Origin: Brassica napus
Lineage: Eukaryota; Streptophyta; Magnoliopsida; Brassicales; Brassicaceae
Assembly (NCBI RefSeq): GCF_020379485.1
Contig: NC_063452.1
Location: 10,023,065 to 10,087,064 of the forward strand
Direction of reading: 5' to 3'
DNA length: 64,000 nucleotides
Under the pieces are notes generated by a model, which saw only the letters and a program-made list of their open reading frames with translations, did not search any database and was not told the DNA's origin. The position numbers were made by a program, and so were the translations under genes. Shown piece after piece: positions 23,183-34,529 of the stretch. Numbering within the stretch: the stretch's first letter is position 1; each line of letters begins with the position of its first letter.

Positions 23183-23228
23183 GTTTTCTGTTTGACTCCA
23201 AGTTTTGAGTCACTTTTGCAAAAAGCCC
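23183..23228 (-). repeat. MULE right terminal inverted repeat
   Basis: Contains TTTGACTCCAAGTTTTGAGT, the reverse complement of the left end; it is followed directly by the second copy of TACACTATT. Confidence 0.85.
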
Positions 23229-23278
23229 TACACTATTAGTTATATGTTACTATTTTTTGTTTATATATAATTAAAATT

Positions 23279-25208
23279 GAGTTTTTCTTGGGTTCACCCC
23301 CTAGGGTGAATCTATAGGTTCACCGGCCACTAATAAGTTGCCAGCTCACATTTAGTTTTTGAAAAAAAAAAAGTAAAAAAAGAAATTAGTAATTATCACA
23401 AAAAAAAAAAAAAAAAACACAAAACTTTGTTAACGTCGTCGTCTGGTTATTGTAACCCTTGTTTTGTGAATCCTCTTGAACTTTGATAACAAGAACCTGC
23501 TCCCAAATAATTCTTAAGTAATACACGGTTCTAGCTAAGTTTTGCATCGGTTTGTACGCACTCTTGTATCCTTTTTCAAGTTTTTGAATTGATGCTTTTA
23601 GATCACGTCAAGTTGTTAGAGACACATAATCAACCCAGTTCCGATTATTGTTTGTTATATATCTCACCATATATTGTAAGTTTAGATTTTTTTAACGTCA
23701 AATTCTCAAAAACTAATGAATTCGACAAATATGTTTTCGCTTTCATGTTACATATTGTGCTTTCGTTTTGGTATGTAGTTTGAAACAGTCGCCCAATTTG
23801 GTGTGGTATTTCTGCTCTTCGCATTGGGTTTAGGGTTCTCCACAGCTAAGGTGATATTAATTGGTCATTTTCGAAGTCTTTGCATATTCCTTGCGCTGTA
23901 TTTGCACCAGTAGGTGCGTTCTTAGGCTGGTTCTTCTTCAATGGTAGGAAGGGGAAACAAGGAAATATAAGACATCGAAGCTGAATTTTCTACATAACTC
24001 ATGTTTTAGTCAAATGTATATCACATCAACTTCTGCATCCATTCATGAGATTCGTGGAAGCAAGCTGGTCAGATACAAGGACTTCCCAACAGTCCAAAGT
24101 AAATCTCTAGATATTGTTGTCTATTCAATCTGAACATCATGTATGAGTTTAGAGAATTTCTCCTATTTTCTTTTACTTTCAGGCGTCAGATCTTCTTGGA
24201 ATGGAATGTTAGTGTCTTATTTCCGCTGATATGTAATTTTTTCAATATACATTAGTTTCTATTGCGCTTCTCTGTAAGCAGATTTTTTTTTTTAAATCAC
24301 TTTGATATGACAGAAAATATATGAAGCCAGTTGAGACTGTTCCGTTCCGTTCCTTAAGTTTTATGTTTTAAGAATGTCGATGAACTTCAGTCTCAGTTGG
24401 TTCTCACTTATGCTTCCATTACTTGGAAGTTTTGTAATAGATAATTAACTATTATATGATGTTCCTGTTTGTGGCATTCTTATCAACTTAAAGCAAACCG
24501 GTTACAGGATCAATTCTGAGCATCATTCTTTTTAAACTTATTCATAGAAGTATAGAACTAGTGATGTTTCGCTACTTGAAGGGGTGGGTTTACGTTTAAA
24601 CTTATTCATAAACTCTGACCTGAAGCGGTGGGTTTACGTTTAAACAAAAGACCCCACAGGTAAAAGCTCATCTTCATGTCTCTCTTTCTATATTATGAAC
24701 TATAACCCTAGAGAAAAAAAAAGAAAGAAACAGAGTGATGACTCTTTGCAGTCCTGTGGGGTACCGAGATTATCAAAGAGGAATGAAAACATGTGAAGAC
24801 TCTCAGGGTGGTGTGAGAAAAAGTCCAGTATCCTCCAATAGAAAGCTGATTCACACAACAGAGTTTACTGCAACAGAACGTCTACTGCAACTTTAGTATA
24901 TAAACTGAAGAAAGAAAGCTGATTCACACAACAGAAAGTTCACTGCAACTTCAGTGATATTATTTCAGAACGATCGATGATTAACATGCTCAGTATAAAG
25001 GAAATGAGCAAAAGAAAGACTGTTTGTCGTGAAGAAGGGAGAATCACGGCGTTAACAACTTTGACGGTTTCTTTTTTTGTTTCCTTTTTGGAAATCATAA
25101 ATCTGATTTTTTACTTTTTTTTTTCTTTAAATTAGATGTAAACCGGCAACTTATTAGTGGTTAGTGAATCTATAGGTTCACCCTAGGGGGTGAACCCAAG
25201 AAAAACTC
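23279..25208. mobile_element. Second MULE with ~110-bp terminal inverted repeats
   Basis: The ends start GAGTTTTTCTTGGGTTCACC and match for about 110 bp in inverted orientation, through CACTAATAAGTTGCC and a poly(A)-rich stretch. The 9-bp duplication ATTAAAATT flanks it (23270-23278 and 25209-25217). The 1.9-kb interior has only short open frames and no recognisable transposase or captured gene; a stretch near 24000-24100 (ATTCATGAGATTCGTGGAAG) looks exon-like but is unassigned. It starts only 41 bp after the duplication of the first MULE. Confidence 0.88.
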
Positions 25209-25288
25209 ATTAAAATTTTAGATTTATTGAATCAAATCATCTAGCACAGTGGTTAACGATAAAGTGAAAAAGAATCTGGCATTTCGCC

Positions 25289-25856
25289 TTGGGCCTGGGA
25301 CGGATCGTGTATCCAGGCAATTTTAAGATATCCGGATCCGGATCCTTATCCGGCGGATCCATAATTTTACTATACTTATCTGGATCCGGGTTCGCGGATA
25401 TTCGGGTGTCGGATATCCTTCTAAAAATTATAATATCCGGCGGATACCGGATCCGGATCTGGATCTTTAAAATAAATAAAAAATAATATTAATATATATA
25501 AAATATCAACAATAATTTAAAAATAAAAAAATATATATAATATTTTTAATTATTTCTATGTATAATATTACAAAATTTACATAAAATTTATATATACTAT
25601 TATAAAAATGAAAATATATTAAATAAAATTAGTTTTTAGATAAGATATTACTATTTTTTAAATAGCTATTAATAAAATTTACGGATCCGGATATCGGACT
25701 AAAAAATCAAGATATCCGGATCCGGATTCGGCTTTGACGGATCCAATATTTTACTATCCGGATCCGGATTCGGTCTCTCTGGACATCCAGATTTTTGGAT
25801 CGGATCCGGATCGGATCACAGATCGAATCCGGATCTCGGATAAAAGTTCCGGGCCT
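25289..25856. mobile_element. hAT-like element rich in GGATCC/ATATCC palindromes
   Basis: The 8-bp duplication ATTTCGCC (25281-25288 and 25857-25864) flanks imperfect inverted ends, GGGCCTGGGACGG and CCGTT-free GTTCCGGGCC. Both subterminal regions are dense in GGATCCGGATCC and GATATCCGG words, with an AT-rich centre. Non-coding. Superfamily is inferred from the 8-bp duplication. Confidence 0.65.
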
Positions 25857-25864
25857 ATTTCGCC

Positions 25865-26196
25865 CTACACGTTTTTCTTATTCCTCCATAAATCTAGACC
25901 ACAGAATGTGTGCTCTGACAGTGGGCTATGTGATATGGAGGATATTGATCATTGGGTCTGTGCCATACAACTTTTAAAGTGTTAAATAATCAGTAATTTC
26001 TATGGCTTCGCGTACATGTTTAAAACACATTGTTTTTTTTTTTTTTTTCGTTTAAAACACATTGTTTATACAAGCAATTTATTTTGAGAACTATACAAGC
26101 AAAAAATTGAGGACCAAAAAAATCGTCTGTGCTCATGTGGACGACTGGACGGTTCTGAAATTTCTCATGTGTTTTGACTTTTAGGTTTTGTTTTCT
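25865..26196. other. Short intergenic stretch, no gene seen
   Basis: Contains poly(T) at 26032-26048 with the word GTTTAAAACACATTG repeated on both sides of it; otherwise unremarkable. Confidence 0.4.
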
Positions 26197-26213
26197 TTGT
26201 CATTAGCGTATTT

Positions 26214-27307
26214 TTTTTTTTTTTTGGCTCATCAACAACATTCATTTCACCTAGATCCAGATACAAGTACTTGACCACAAGTGTTTATACCACTAATACA
26301 ATGAGGCAATCTAGTATCGAGTTGAATCACTAACTTGGACTCAATCCTACCTAATTGACACTCCTATTGTATATTGGACCACAATGAGAATGAAGTCACC
26401 CCATTACCCGAAGTGACCCATCTCTTGAACCTCTAATCGATCTCGAGACACGACAACATCTACTAGCTACTGTAAGCGCAGGACTAAACAAGAGAGAACA
26501 TTTCATACACAAGCAAATGGTGCCATATGATAAGACTTGATGATCGTGACTCAAATGCATCTTCACCGAAGGCGCGTTCTCGAGATAACCTCATACCACA
26601 AGTGTTCGATGTTCGGTCCTCAGCCAAAAACCAGACACAGAGATCTGGAATGAAAAGCGGGCTCAGCGACCAAAGCTGACGGTTCAAACAATTAAACCTC
26701 CAGAGTGCGGAACTCATACAGCCGGAAACCACGAATCTCCGACGCTGGGATGTAAAGGCTCCGCCACGTACTGATGAGAGGCGAGTACCTCAGGTTGACT
26801 ACTCCCTCTGCACTCACCTAGATACATGATGTTCCCGAGAACCGAGAGACATGCCTCTGACCACAGTCCGACCAACTCCCCTCCGGTTGTCTCACCGCCT
26901 CGGGGGGACGAAGATACCCACGGGAGAAGATGTCTCAGACCGTCACGCGCCGTCACCTGAACCGGAGTCGCCGTAGATCTAAAAACGAAAAACTAGATCT
27001 GGCTTCTCCGATACCCTAAAAGCCGACTTCCTTCTTTTCTGTCTTTCCATTACCTCGTCGCTTCTCCAAAGAACGCCAGAGCTTACCCCGCTGGTACACG
27101 AACCGGGAGGCTCCCATCGAACGCAGAGAAACAAACATATCGGCAAAGGTTGAAACCAGGAAGAAGAAAGAAAATAGAAAACAAGGAAAAGGGGAGAGGA
27201 GGAGCGCCTCCGGCACCGGAGGAGCCAGGCCGGAGCTAGGGTTCTTAGATTTTAGAGAGCGGCTGGAGCTTTTCTTTTTTAGAGAGAACCAATTTCGAGA
27301 TTCTAAA
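26214..27307 (-). mobile_element. Non-coding poly(A) retroposon (Sadhu-like or LINE-derived)
   Basis: A 17-bp duplication TTGTCATTAGCGTATTT lies at 26197-26213 and 27308-27324. On the minus strand the unit ends in an A tail (26225-26214) directly against the duplication, so it was inserted by target-primed reverse transcription. The 1.1-kb body has a GC-rich 5' end (CTCCGGTGCCGGAGGCGCTC) and only short, mutually out-of-frame open stretches; no reverse transcriptase or endonuclease motif was recognised. Length and lack of coding fit Sadhu-type retroposons described in Arabidopsis, but a 5' fragment of a LINE cannot be excluded. Confidence 0.75.
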
Positions 27308-27639
27308 TTGTCATTAGCGTATTTAAGTTTGATGCAAGCAATTCTTTAGTTTTTCAGAAAAGAATCTTCATTTTAAAAAACATTTTGGTCGCTTTTTAAT
27401 TTTTATATATAGCTTATTTTCCAACAATGGAATAAAAGTTCAGTACAAATGATAACAAAACCAAATCAATAAAAAAAGAAGCAAAAGATAAAATACAACA
27501 TACAGAATAAATCATTACACACACAACCAAAAAGTGGATAATTCCTCTAAACTCGACGCCCATGTTGATGAGGAATATAAGGATGCCATAAAAACTAGAG
27601 CATACACAATGCTTAATAACATCTACTACCATTTTCTCA

Positions 27640-28567
27640 TCTTATATACTATTAAAACAGAATTCACAACCTTGATTCATATATGATTTTTTAAAAAATG
27701 GACCTAGTGGATATATTCATAGAAAATCATGTTATATTTAATCTCTAATCTATCATTTAAATTTTGGGCATACCAGAAATTTTTATTGGGCTATCAATAA
27801 TTGGATTTAAACAATAGATGATCCATAGGATTTATAGATAGTATAAATTAAATAGATATAATTTAATGTTGTAATACTATACTTCCATAAGTTAAATATT
27901 TAAATATTTGTCGATGTTAACTTTTAAAATTATAAAGATTTTTTTTTAAATAACAAAAATCATATTATCTAACAATTATTAATCTTTACTACCTTAAATC
28001 AATAAAAACAAATTTTAAACTATATAGTTTATTTTAAAAATTAAACAAAAATTAATTTTTTAATTATTTACTCGATAATGTATGTTTTAAAAATTGATAA
28101 ACACATATATATTATAATATATACCAATTTAGTATTGAAAACAAAATATTTATATAAAAATAATGAAAACAAAAATCTGCATGGTTGCGTGGATCGAGAT
28201 ATAGTGTATTGTACAATAGAAGCTGGAAAATTCGGGTTGCTGTGTTGGTCGTAAGTCGAAACTGACCGATCTGAAATAATGCAACAAATAGATACATACA
28301 TTATTGTAGAAGGCTAGAAGCCTTTACTCTAATCATTTAAATTAAAGTTCCCTAAATGTTTCTACTACAAAAAATTTAGGTTAGAGTTTATAAAATACAA
28401 TTTATCATCAAGTATACAAACTAGTAAATAAAAAACTTAATAGAGTGTCACTACGGTACAAGTAAAACCATTATTCATAAATCGTCATAGAATAATACAA
28501 TTTTCGATTGTAGACTCGGTTGTAGAGTGTTATCATCTAATGTTTTCTCATAAGTTGTAATATAAGA
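27640..28567 (+). mobile_element. Helitron 5' terminus and AT-rich body (partial)
   Basis: TCTTATATACTATTAAAACAG at 27640, preceded by A, is a typical Brassicaceae Helitron 5' end. No plus-oriented 3' hairpin plus CTAG was found before the next element, so the unit is truncated or its end is elsewhere. No protein-coding sequence seen. Confidence 0.45.
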
Positions 28568-28568
28568 A

Positions 28569-31500
28569 CTAGAGTTTGCGGGTGTTGGTTTTTATCTTCT
28601 TATAAGTTGATATTTATTTTTCATAATTAATGCTATATATTTTAGATATGTCGCCGTATAACTAATTGTATTTAAGAGATTCGGATTGAATTGAATACCG
28701 TAGTTATTTTTGATAAAAATATTATGAATCTGTTTCAGATACATTGGTTATTTGGATATTTTAAGGTTTCTATACATTAGAACTAAACTATCTAAACCCG
28801 TGAGGACCCAACTCGAAACGTACACATAAATTTATAATATCCAAGTAGACTTAATTTCAAAATCCAAAAAGTTCGATATCCGAAAGAAACAATCCGTACA
28901 TGAATGAGTACACGAATGTCCATGCCTAACTGATTATGTAAACAAATAAAAATAGAACGAATTTTTTATTTGGTAAAATAGTTATATGGTGTGAAAAATT
29001 AAGTGACAATATATGTAATACATTTTTATTATTTTGATTTAAGTTATTATTTTTTCACATAAATTATTCTTTTGAATTATGAGTTTGGCTACGTAGTTTT
29101 CAACCGATTAAAACTAAAGATATATATTTTTTAGTAAAACAGACTAAACCGGATTTTTAGCCATATGCAGAACCCGATTATTATACATTTTTTATTTTTA
29201 TAATTGGTACAAAATTGATGCTGATTAACTATATAATAAAAATTTGCGCTATTATTATGGTAATATAATTAATTAAATAGTTAAACTGAATGAAACATGG
29301 AATGGAATGACAATTAATATGATAACTAGAGCTTGACCCGTGCGGGTGTTAATTTTTACTTTTTTATATAAATTGTTTAATGACATTTTTAAACACATAA
29401 GTTGTTTGGATATTTTTAGCTTCATACAAACCTATCCGGATCCAGAAGGATCCAAGTACTAATCCCGTCCGAAAATTTATAATATCCGAACAAAGTTTAA
29501 TTTTAAATACAAAAATCCGATATCTAGAAAACTGGTCCGTATCCTAACGGCTACTTGGATGCCCATGTCTAACTGATTCTACAAACAAATTAAAAAAATA
29601 TATTAACATGTTGAATTCTTGTTATGAATGAATCAGTTTCATTCAAACTTGTGAAATTATTTTGGTTAGCATGTAAAATAAATGTCGAATTATTATCCTA
29701 AATATAATTAATGAAGTAATTAGAAAGAGTAAAAAAAGAATGTAATAGAGGTAATAATTGAAGTCCGATTATTTGGTAAATACAATAAATAAGTGGTTTA
29801 AATTAATTAAAAACGAATGACGGAGATATAAAAAATCACTTTAAAGAAGGCAAGTATTGGTTATTACTTCAGTTTTAATAGAATAAATATATATTGTTAG
29901 CTTGTGTGAAGTTTATAAAAAATTAAACATAATAATATTAAAAACATGTTTTTCAAGACTTTGGAATAAGAATATACTAATATAAAGACGTGTTTTGAAA
30001 GATTTATGAATTTTCTCTAATATCTCTAATATATAAGTGTTTTTAAAATTTTAACACAATAATAAGCATATTTTTTTGATAGATAAAAAACTTTTTCATA
30101 TATAAATAATTTGATGTTTAATTTGAAATTTTAAAGATAATAAATAATAACATATCATACTGATTTTTTTGTATTAATAAGACATAAAATAATAAGTATT
30201 TGTAATAACAAACACATATTTTTGATAAATAAATATGTTATATAAATAATTTCATATTGATTTTAAAATTTTGAGAATATAAACATTTTTTATCATAATT
30301 ATCTTTGAATTTGTAATACATGTGTTTAAAATAAGAATAAAATGATTATGCCGGCATTAGCGGGCAAAACACCTGGTTTCAAAAGTATATCATATTGTAC
30401 ATAGTTAAACTTAGATATTTTGATTTTGTCACAATACTTTACAATCGTTTAACTTTAAACCATATCATGTTCATATATTTTTATTTCCATATATGACTTA
30501 GTTCCTAATAAACTACTGTGTGGAATATTGTTGTTGATGGAAATTGAAATTAATTAAAAGATTTCCTTAATTTCATTTTTTGTGATAGTATATAGGGAAG
30601 GAATATTCCATGAATTAGTTAAGTTTAGATTTTATTTGACCAATTGATATCATTTTAGGAAATGCGAGTAGCCTGAAAATAGGAGATTTTAACTAAGATT
30701 AAGATCGTATTAGTTAATGTGATTGCCAAAATATAGGAGCTGTTATGGAATATCACTAATTTATTTTTTATTTTTTCCTTTGCAGTTTTAGATTGTGTGG
30801 TTGGAAATTACCGGTTCAGTAAATCAAGGAAATGCAATGTCATACACCGGAATCAAATTACCGGTTTGGTATGTATGGTTGAAAATTATTGGAAATTAAG
30901 GGTTTGGTACGGTAGTATTTTACAGAAAACCGAATTCAAATTTAATGTTCTTCATGTTTAGAAGATTTCTACAAGAATCTCCATTTTATGTCTTTGGTTG
31001 AGCCGATTTGGTATATTATATATTAAACAAGTTGGTTTTATATTAGGATTGAGGCTGAAAATTGTGTTTGTGTGGTTAAAAATTATTTAAAATCAACCTG
31101 ATAGGTATGGTAGTATTTAACAGAAAACCGGAATCAAATTTTAGGTGAATAACATTTCCTTGATTGTGATATTCTTCATGTTTAGAAAATGTGAATTATG
31201 TTTCATTTTATGGGCCGATCACAAAAAAAAAAATGTTTCATTTTATGTGGATAATATTAAGCTTATGAAATAGGTTGACCTGATTCGGTTTATTGTATAT
31301 GCAAAAACAGGTTGGTATAATTTTACGGTTGAAGCTGGAATTTATGCTTGTGTCATGTCGGTTTGTTAAGAGGTGTAACTGACGTGTAAGCATGTCAATC
31401 AAATTTTAAATGGTTTAGGAATATAGATAAATGATAGAAAAACAAGAGGCATTATATTGTAATTATTAAGGAAAAATTAGGGTTAATTAAAATTTGTTTA

Positions 31501-31766
31501 TAATTTTGTTTGTTTCTTCAAATTACACGTTTATGATTTTAAACAAAGAGGAATATTTTTGTAACAATAGAATCTTCTAATAAGAAAGATATGTGGATGG
31601 ATGTTTTTTAATAAATAGAATAATTATTTAGAAAAAGATTAGTTAAATTAGGAACACATTAATAGCTTAAAATTATGGTTATTTAATACTTCAGTGGCAT
31701 GTTATTGTAAATATTATGCAAGTGTAAGGATAAGTTTAATTTTGTACTCCTGTTTTAATAGATTAG
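28569..31766 (-). mobile_element. Probable Helitron (minus), hosting a related nested Helitron
   Basis: On the minus strand the 5' end reads TCTAATCTATTAAAACAGG (from 31766) and a 3' end with CTAG occurs at 28569-28572, next to a CACCCGCAAACT-type degenerate hairpin. A second, homologous 3' end lies inside, at 29326. The 260 bp following each 3' end align with each other, so these are two copies of one family. No Rep/helicase coding was seen. The pairing of ends is inference from nesting. Confidence 0.45.
29326..29882 (-). mobile_element. Small non-autonomous Helitron nested in the above
   Basis: The minus-strand 3' end has the hairpin CACCCGCACGGGT followed by CAAGCTCTAG (CTAG at 29326-29329, followed by T). 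The probable 5' end is TCTATTAAAACTGAAGTAAT at 29882. Non-coding. The 5' flank is T rather than the canonical A, so this boundary is less certain than the 3' one. Confidence 0.55.
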
Positions 31767-31767
31767 A

Positions 31768-33039
31768 CTAGATCTTGATCCGCGCGCGAGCGCGTATATG
31801 AATTTTCAGTTTTTAATTATTTATTTTATTAAATGATGTATTTGTAATATTCGTTCATATTATATTCATTAAGTAAATATTTTTTTTTGCATCTTAAACT
31901 ATCTATTTTTTTTACGAATGTGTGATCTCATATAAAAAATATAAAAAAAATGAGTATATAGTTAATTAGATAATTTTAAAAACAGAAATTTTTCTTTCGT
32001 GTGCGATATCATATAAATAATGATCCGCCCAGTTAACAAAATCATGATTATTTTATGTGTAATTTTTTTTATTTTGACTATTTCCTTAAAACTATATTAA
32101 ATTTTACATATTTTAATTTGAATATTTTTAATATCTTTACCTTTTTATTTGAAATGCAACTCAATATTTTTTTAACAATTATAACAAAATATTTAAAAAA
32201 TATTTTTAGAATTTGTTTGAAAAATATGAAAATTATGTTTTAAATTAAAATTATCCTAAAATATGATAAGTTTTGATGTAAACGAAAACTCAAATTATGT
32301 CAAAAATAATGATATTAAATGATAATAACAATTTTATTTGATTATTTTTTTTAAAATACATTTACAAAAATATTGTTTGAAAGAAAATTCATTTATCTTT
32401 CAAGTATAAAATGAATATATTATAATTAAATAATAAAAAATATAAATAAAAACCATAAATTTAGCAAATGACAACTGAGTTATATTATGCTAAAATTTTC
32501 TTTCTAACAATTTATCAAATGACAAATGAGTTATGAGCAAATAATACCATATAATTTTTAAAAACATAGCCATTCTTAAATATTTTTTGAATAAATAATT
32601 ATTTTTAAATTTAATCAACTGAAAATAATATCCGTACAATTGTGTGAATCAAATTCTAGTTTTATTGATGCATGTTATATATTAGTGTTGCATGTTTTAG
32701 GTAACATTTTAATGATACACGTTTTTAAAAATCTTCATTATTAAAATTATGCACGTAAGGATAACTCATGAGTTTTTTTGGTTGATTAAATAACATTATG
32801 TCCAAATTTATTTAAGGATATTTCATTAAGGTAACTGAAAAAGAAAAACAATAAAATAGGAAGTTTAAATTCATTTAAGTATATTTCATTAATGTAACTG
32901 AAAAGGCAAGTAATAAATTAGGCAGTTTTATTCGTTTTAGGATATTTCATAAATGCAAATGTAAAAGACAAGAAAAAAAAAGTTTAATTAATGAAGTAAG
33001 AACATTTTAAAATGGATACTTCTCTTTTAATAATATAGA
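31768..33039 (-). mobile_element. Non-autonomous Helitron
   Basis: On the minus strand the 5' end is TCTATATTATTAAAAGAGAA (from 33039, preceded by A). The 3' end is a GC-rich hairpin CGCGCTCGCGCGCGG, then ATCAAGATCTAG followed by T. Both the A/T insertion context and the termini are canonical. The 1.27-kb body is extremely AT-rich and non-coding. Confidence 0.8.
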
Positions 33040-33203
33040 TTTGTTGAAAGGAATGTTAGTTTTATTTGTTCTTTAGTTTTAATTATATATTCACAAGCGC
33101 TCTCTCTCGAGTTACTCTCAGCACCGTTGCGTTTCTCAGGATTTTGAGGCGCTGCTATCTTCCGCTCACTCTGAAAAATCATTGCCATCTCTCCATATTT
33201 ATT

Positions 33204-33408
33204 TTTTTTAACAAAAAATGTTAAATCCGAGTCTATTAAAGATACATACCTAACTTATGGGTGAAGGTACGACCCACATATAGACTTTCTTCTGGGCATT
33301 CAAATGAACCGAAAGCAATAGTTCATATCCGTGTGGCCAGCGGGATTCGAACCAAGATTCGCCGTATTGAGTTTATTTCCTTCAAACGCCACTAGACTAC
33401 CACCGGTT
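33204..33408 (-). mobile_element. tRNA-derived SINE
   Basis: On the minus strand the 5' end GGTGGTAGTCTAGTGG carries an A box, and a perfect B box GGTTCGAATCC follows about 50 bp later. The 3' end is an A-rich tail at 33204-33210. A 17-bp duplication ATCTCTCCATA(T/A)TTATT, one mismatch, flanks it (33187-33203 and 33409-33425). Length (~205 bp) fits Brassicaceae SINEs. It is not a functional tRNA gene. Confidence 0.85.
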
Positions 33409-33425
33409 ATCTCTCCATAATTATT

Positions 33426-34529
33426 CCAAGGAGAATTTAAAAAGAAACTAAAAATGCAAATAGGAGCCAAAATTCCAGTTTTTGGAAGGTGAGTCCGAAA
33501 ATCCCTTGCCTTGAAGGGGAAGATAAAGACAACAACATTTAATATGTTTTGTTGTTAGCAAACTAAGGAAAACCACTTCCTTCAAACCAAGGTAGAAACA
33601 CCACTAAAAGCAACCTCAGAACACATACAAATTAGAGAGAAGGGTCCAACAGTAAAAGCAAAAGAAACCCTTTAAAATGACGATTGCAACAAAAAAAAAA
33701 TCTAAAGAACCACTGACAAGAATTTCGAGAAGCGAAGATACGGACGGAAAACACCATGCAATACATAAGGCACATCAATGACCAAACCACCATCGTCGAC
33801 CCTTAACTAAAGGTTCCAAATTTAAAATTTGTATATGCTTTCTGGAAAACATCTAACAGACCAAAAGAACACGTAAAACGAAGAAGAAAATAATTAAAAG
33901 ATAAAAAAAACTAGGCCGGTTGTGGTTAAAAATACATATGTTCCCAGTCAGCGACAAAAAATCGGACATAAAAAATATAGATTTTTGATTAATTTGGGGA
34001 GAGAGAGGATTGTAATCAAGAACTAAGCTGTATTAAACAATCAATTAGAGTAGTTAAAAAAATTGTTAGGTCGTTGGTAACAAGAAAAACAATAGCCTAA
34101 CGAAGTCTAGTCCTAAGAGTTTAACACAATGCACTAGTTGCAGACAATAGAGTTTAAGATATGATAAGAAGAAAAAAAGATAAACATTATTTCTACCTGA
34201 AATCTCACCATTGCAACGTTGACACACACACACACACACACAAGTACAACCATTTCTCATTACTCTCGTGATAACGATTTGGGTGGACAACATAAAAAGT
34301 TGGACAGGGTTTATTCAGTACTATTTTGTTCTTTATTTAAAATGTTTTAAAATTGTTTAAAACATTTAAAAATTGTACAAAAAACATTAATTTAATTGTA
34401 CAAAAACAAAACACACTCCCGATCCTATATATAAGAGGAAACTAAGCAGGCTGAAACCCAAACCATTCAGGAAGGCTTCTGAGACATAAACACAAATTAG
34501 AAGCTACGCAAGGGAAAAAAAAAACAAAA
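33426..34529. other. Intergenic and promoter region of aromatic aldehyde synthase
   Basis: No gene seen. Contains a CA dinucleotide repeat at ~34221-34243 and a TATATATAAG-type TATA box near 34426-34434, about 100 bp before the proposed first exon end. The left part looks like old repeat DNA that I cannot classify. Confidence 0.5.

Larger units (their letters stand above)
15811..23228. mobile_element. 7.4-kb Mutator-like element (MULE) carrying a Ulp1-like gene
   Basis: The ends share an inverted repeat of about 40 bp centred on GACTCAAAACTTGGAGTCAAA. The 9-bp duplication TACACTATT flanks the element (15802-15810 and 23229-23237), diagnostic for Mutator. It carries a complete Ulp1-type protease gene (plus strand, 17042-20707) and, convergently, a MudrA N-terminal fragment (minus strand, ~21787-21150). 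No MULE transposase catalytic core (DDE region or SWIM finger) was found, so it is presumably non-autonomous. The combination recalls Kaonashi-type MULEs known from Arabidopsis, which carry Ulp1-like genes; assignment to that family is inference. Non-exonic DNA is filled with a GTCGTC/GACGAC repeat. Confidence 0.9.

Noticed and set aside
26484..27216. Three minus-strand frames as possible genes in the retroposon
   Set aside because: They are in different frames, overlap, and contain no reverse transcriptase, endonuclease or other domain I can recognise.
27640..33039. One autonomous Helitron spanning the block
   Set aside because: Several internal 5' and 3' ends and no Rep/helicase coding; a nest of short non-autonomous copies fits better.
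33330..33410. Minus-strand tRNA gene
   Set aside because: A and B boxes are present, but no cloverleaf acceptor pairing is visible; A tail and target duplication show it is a SINE.
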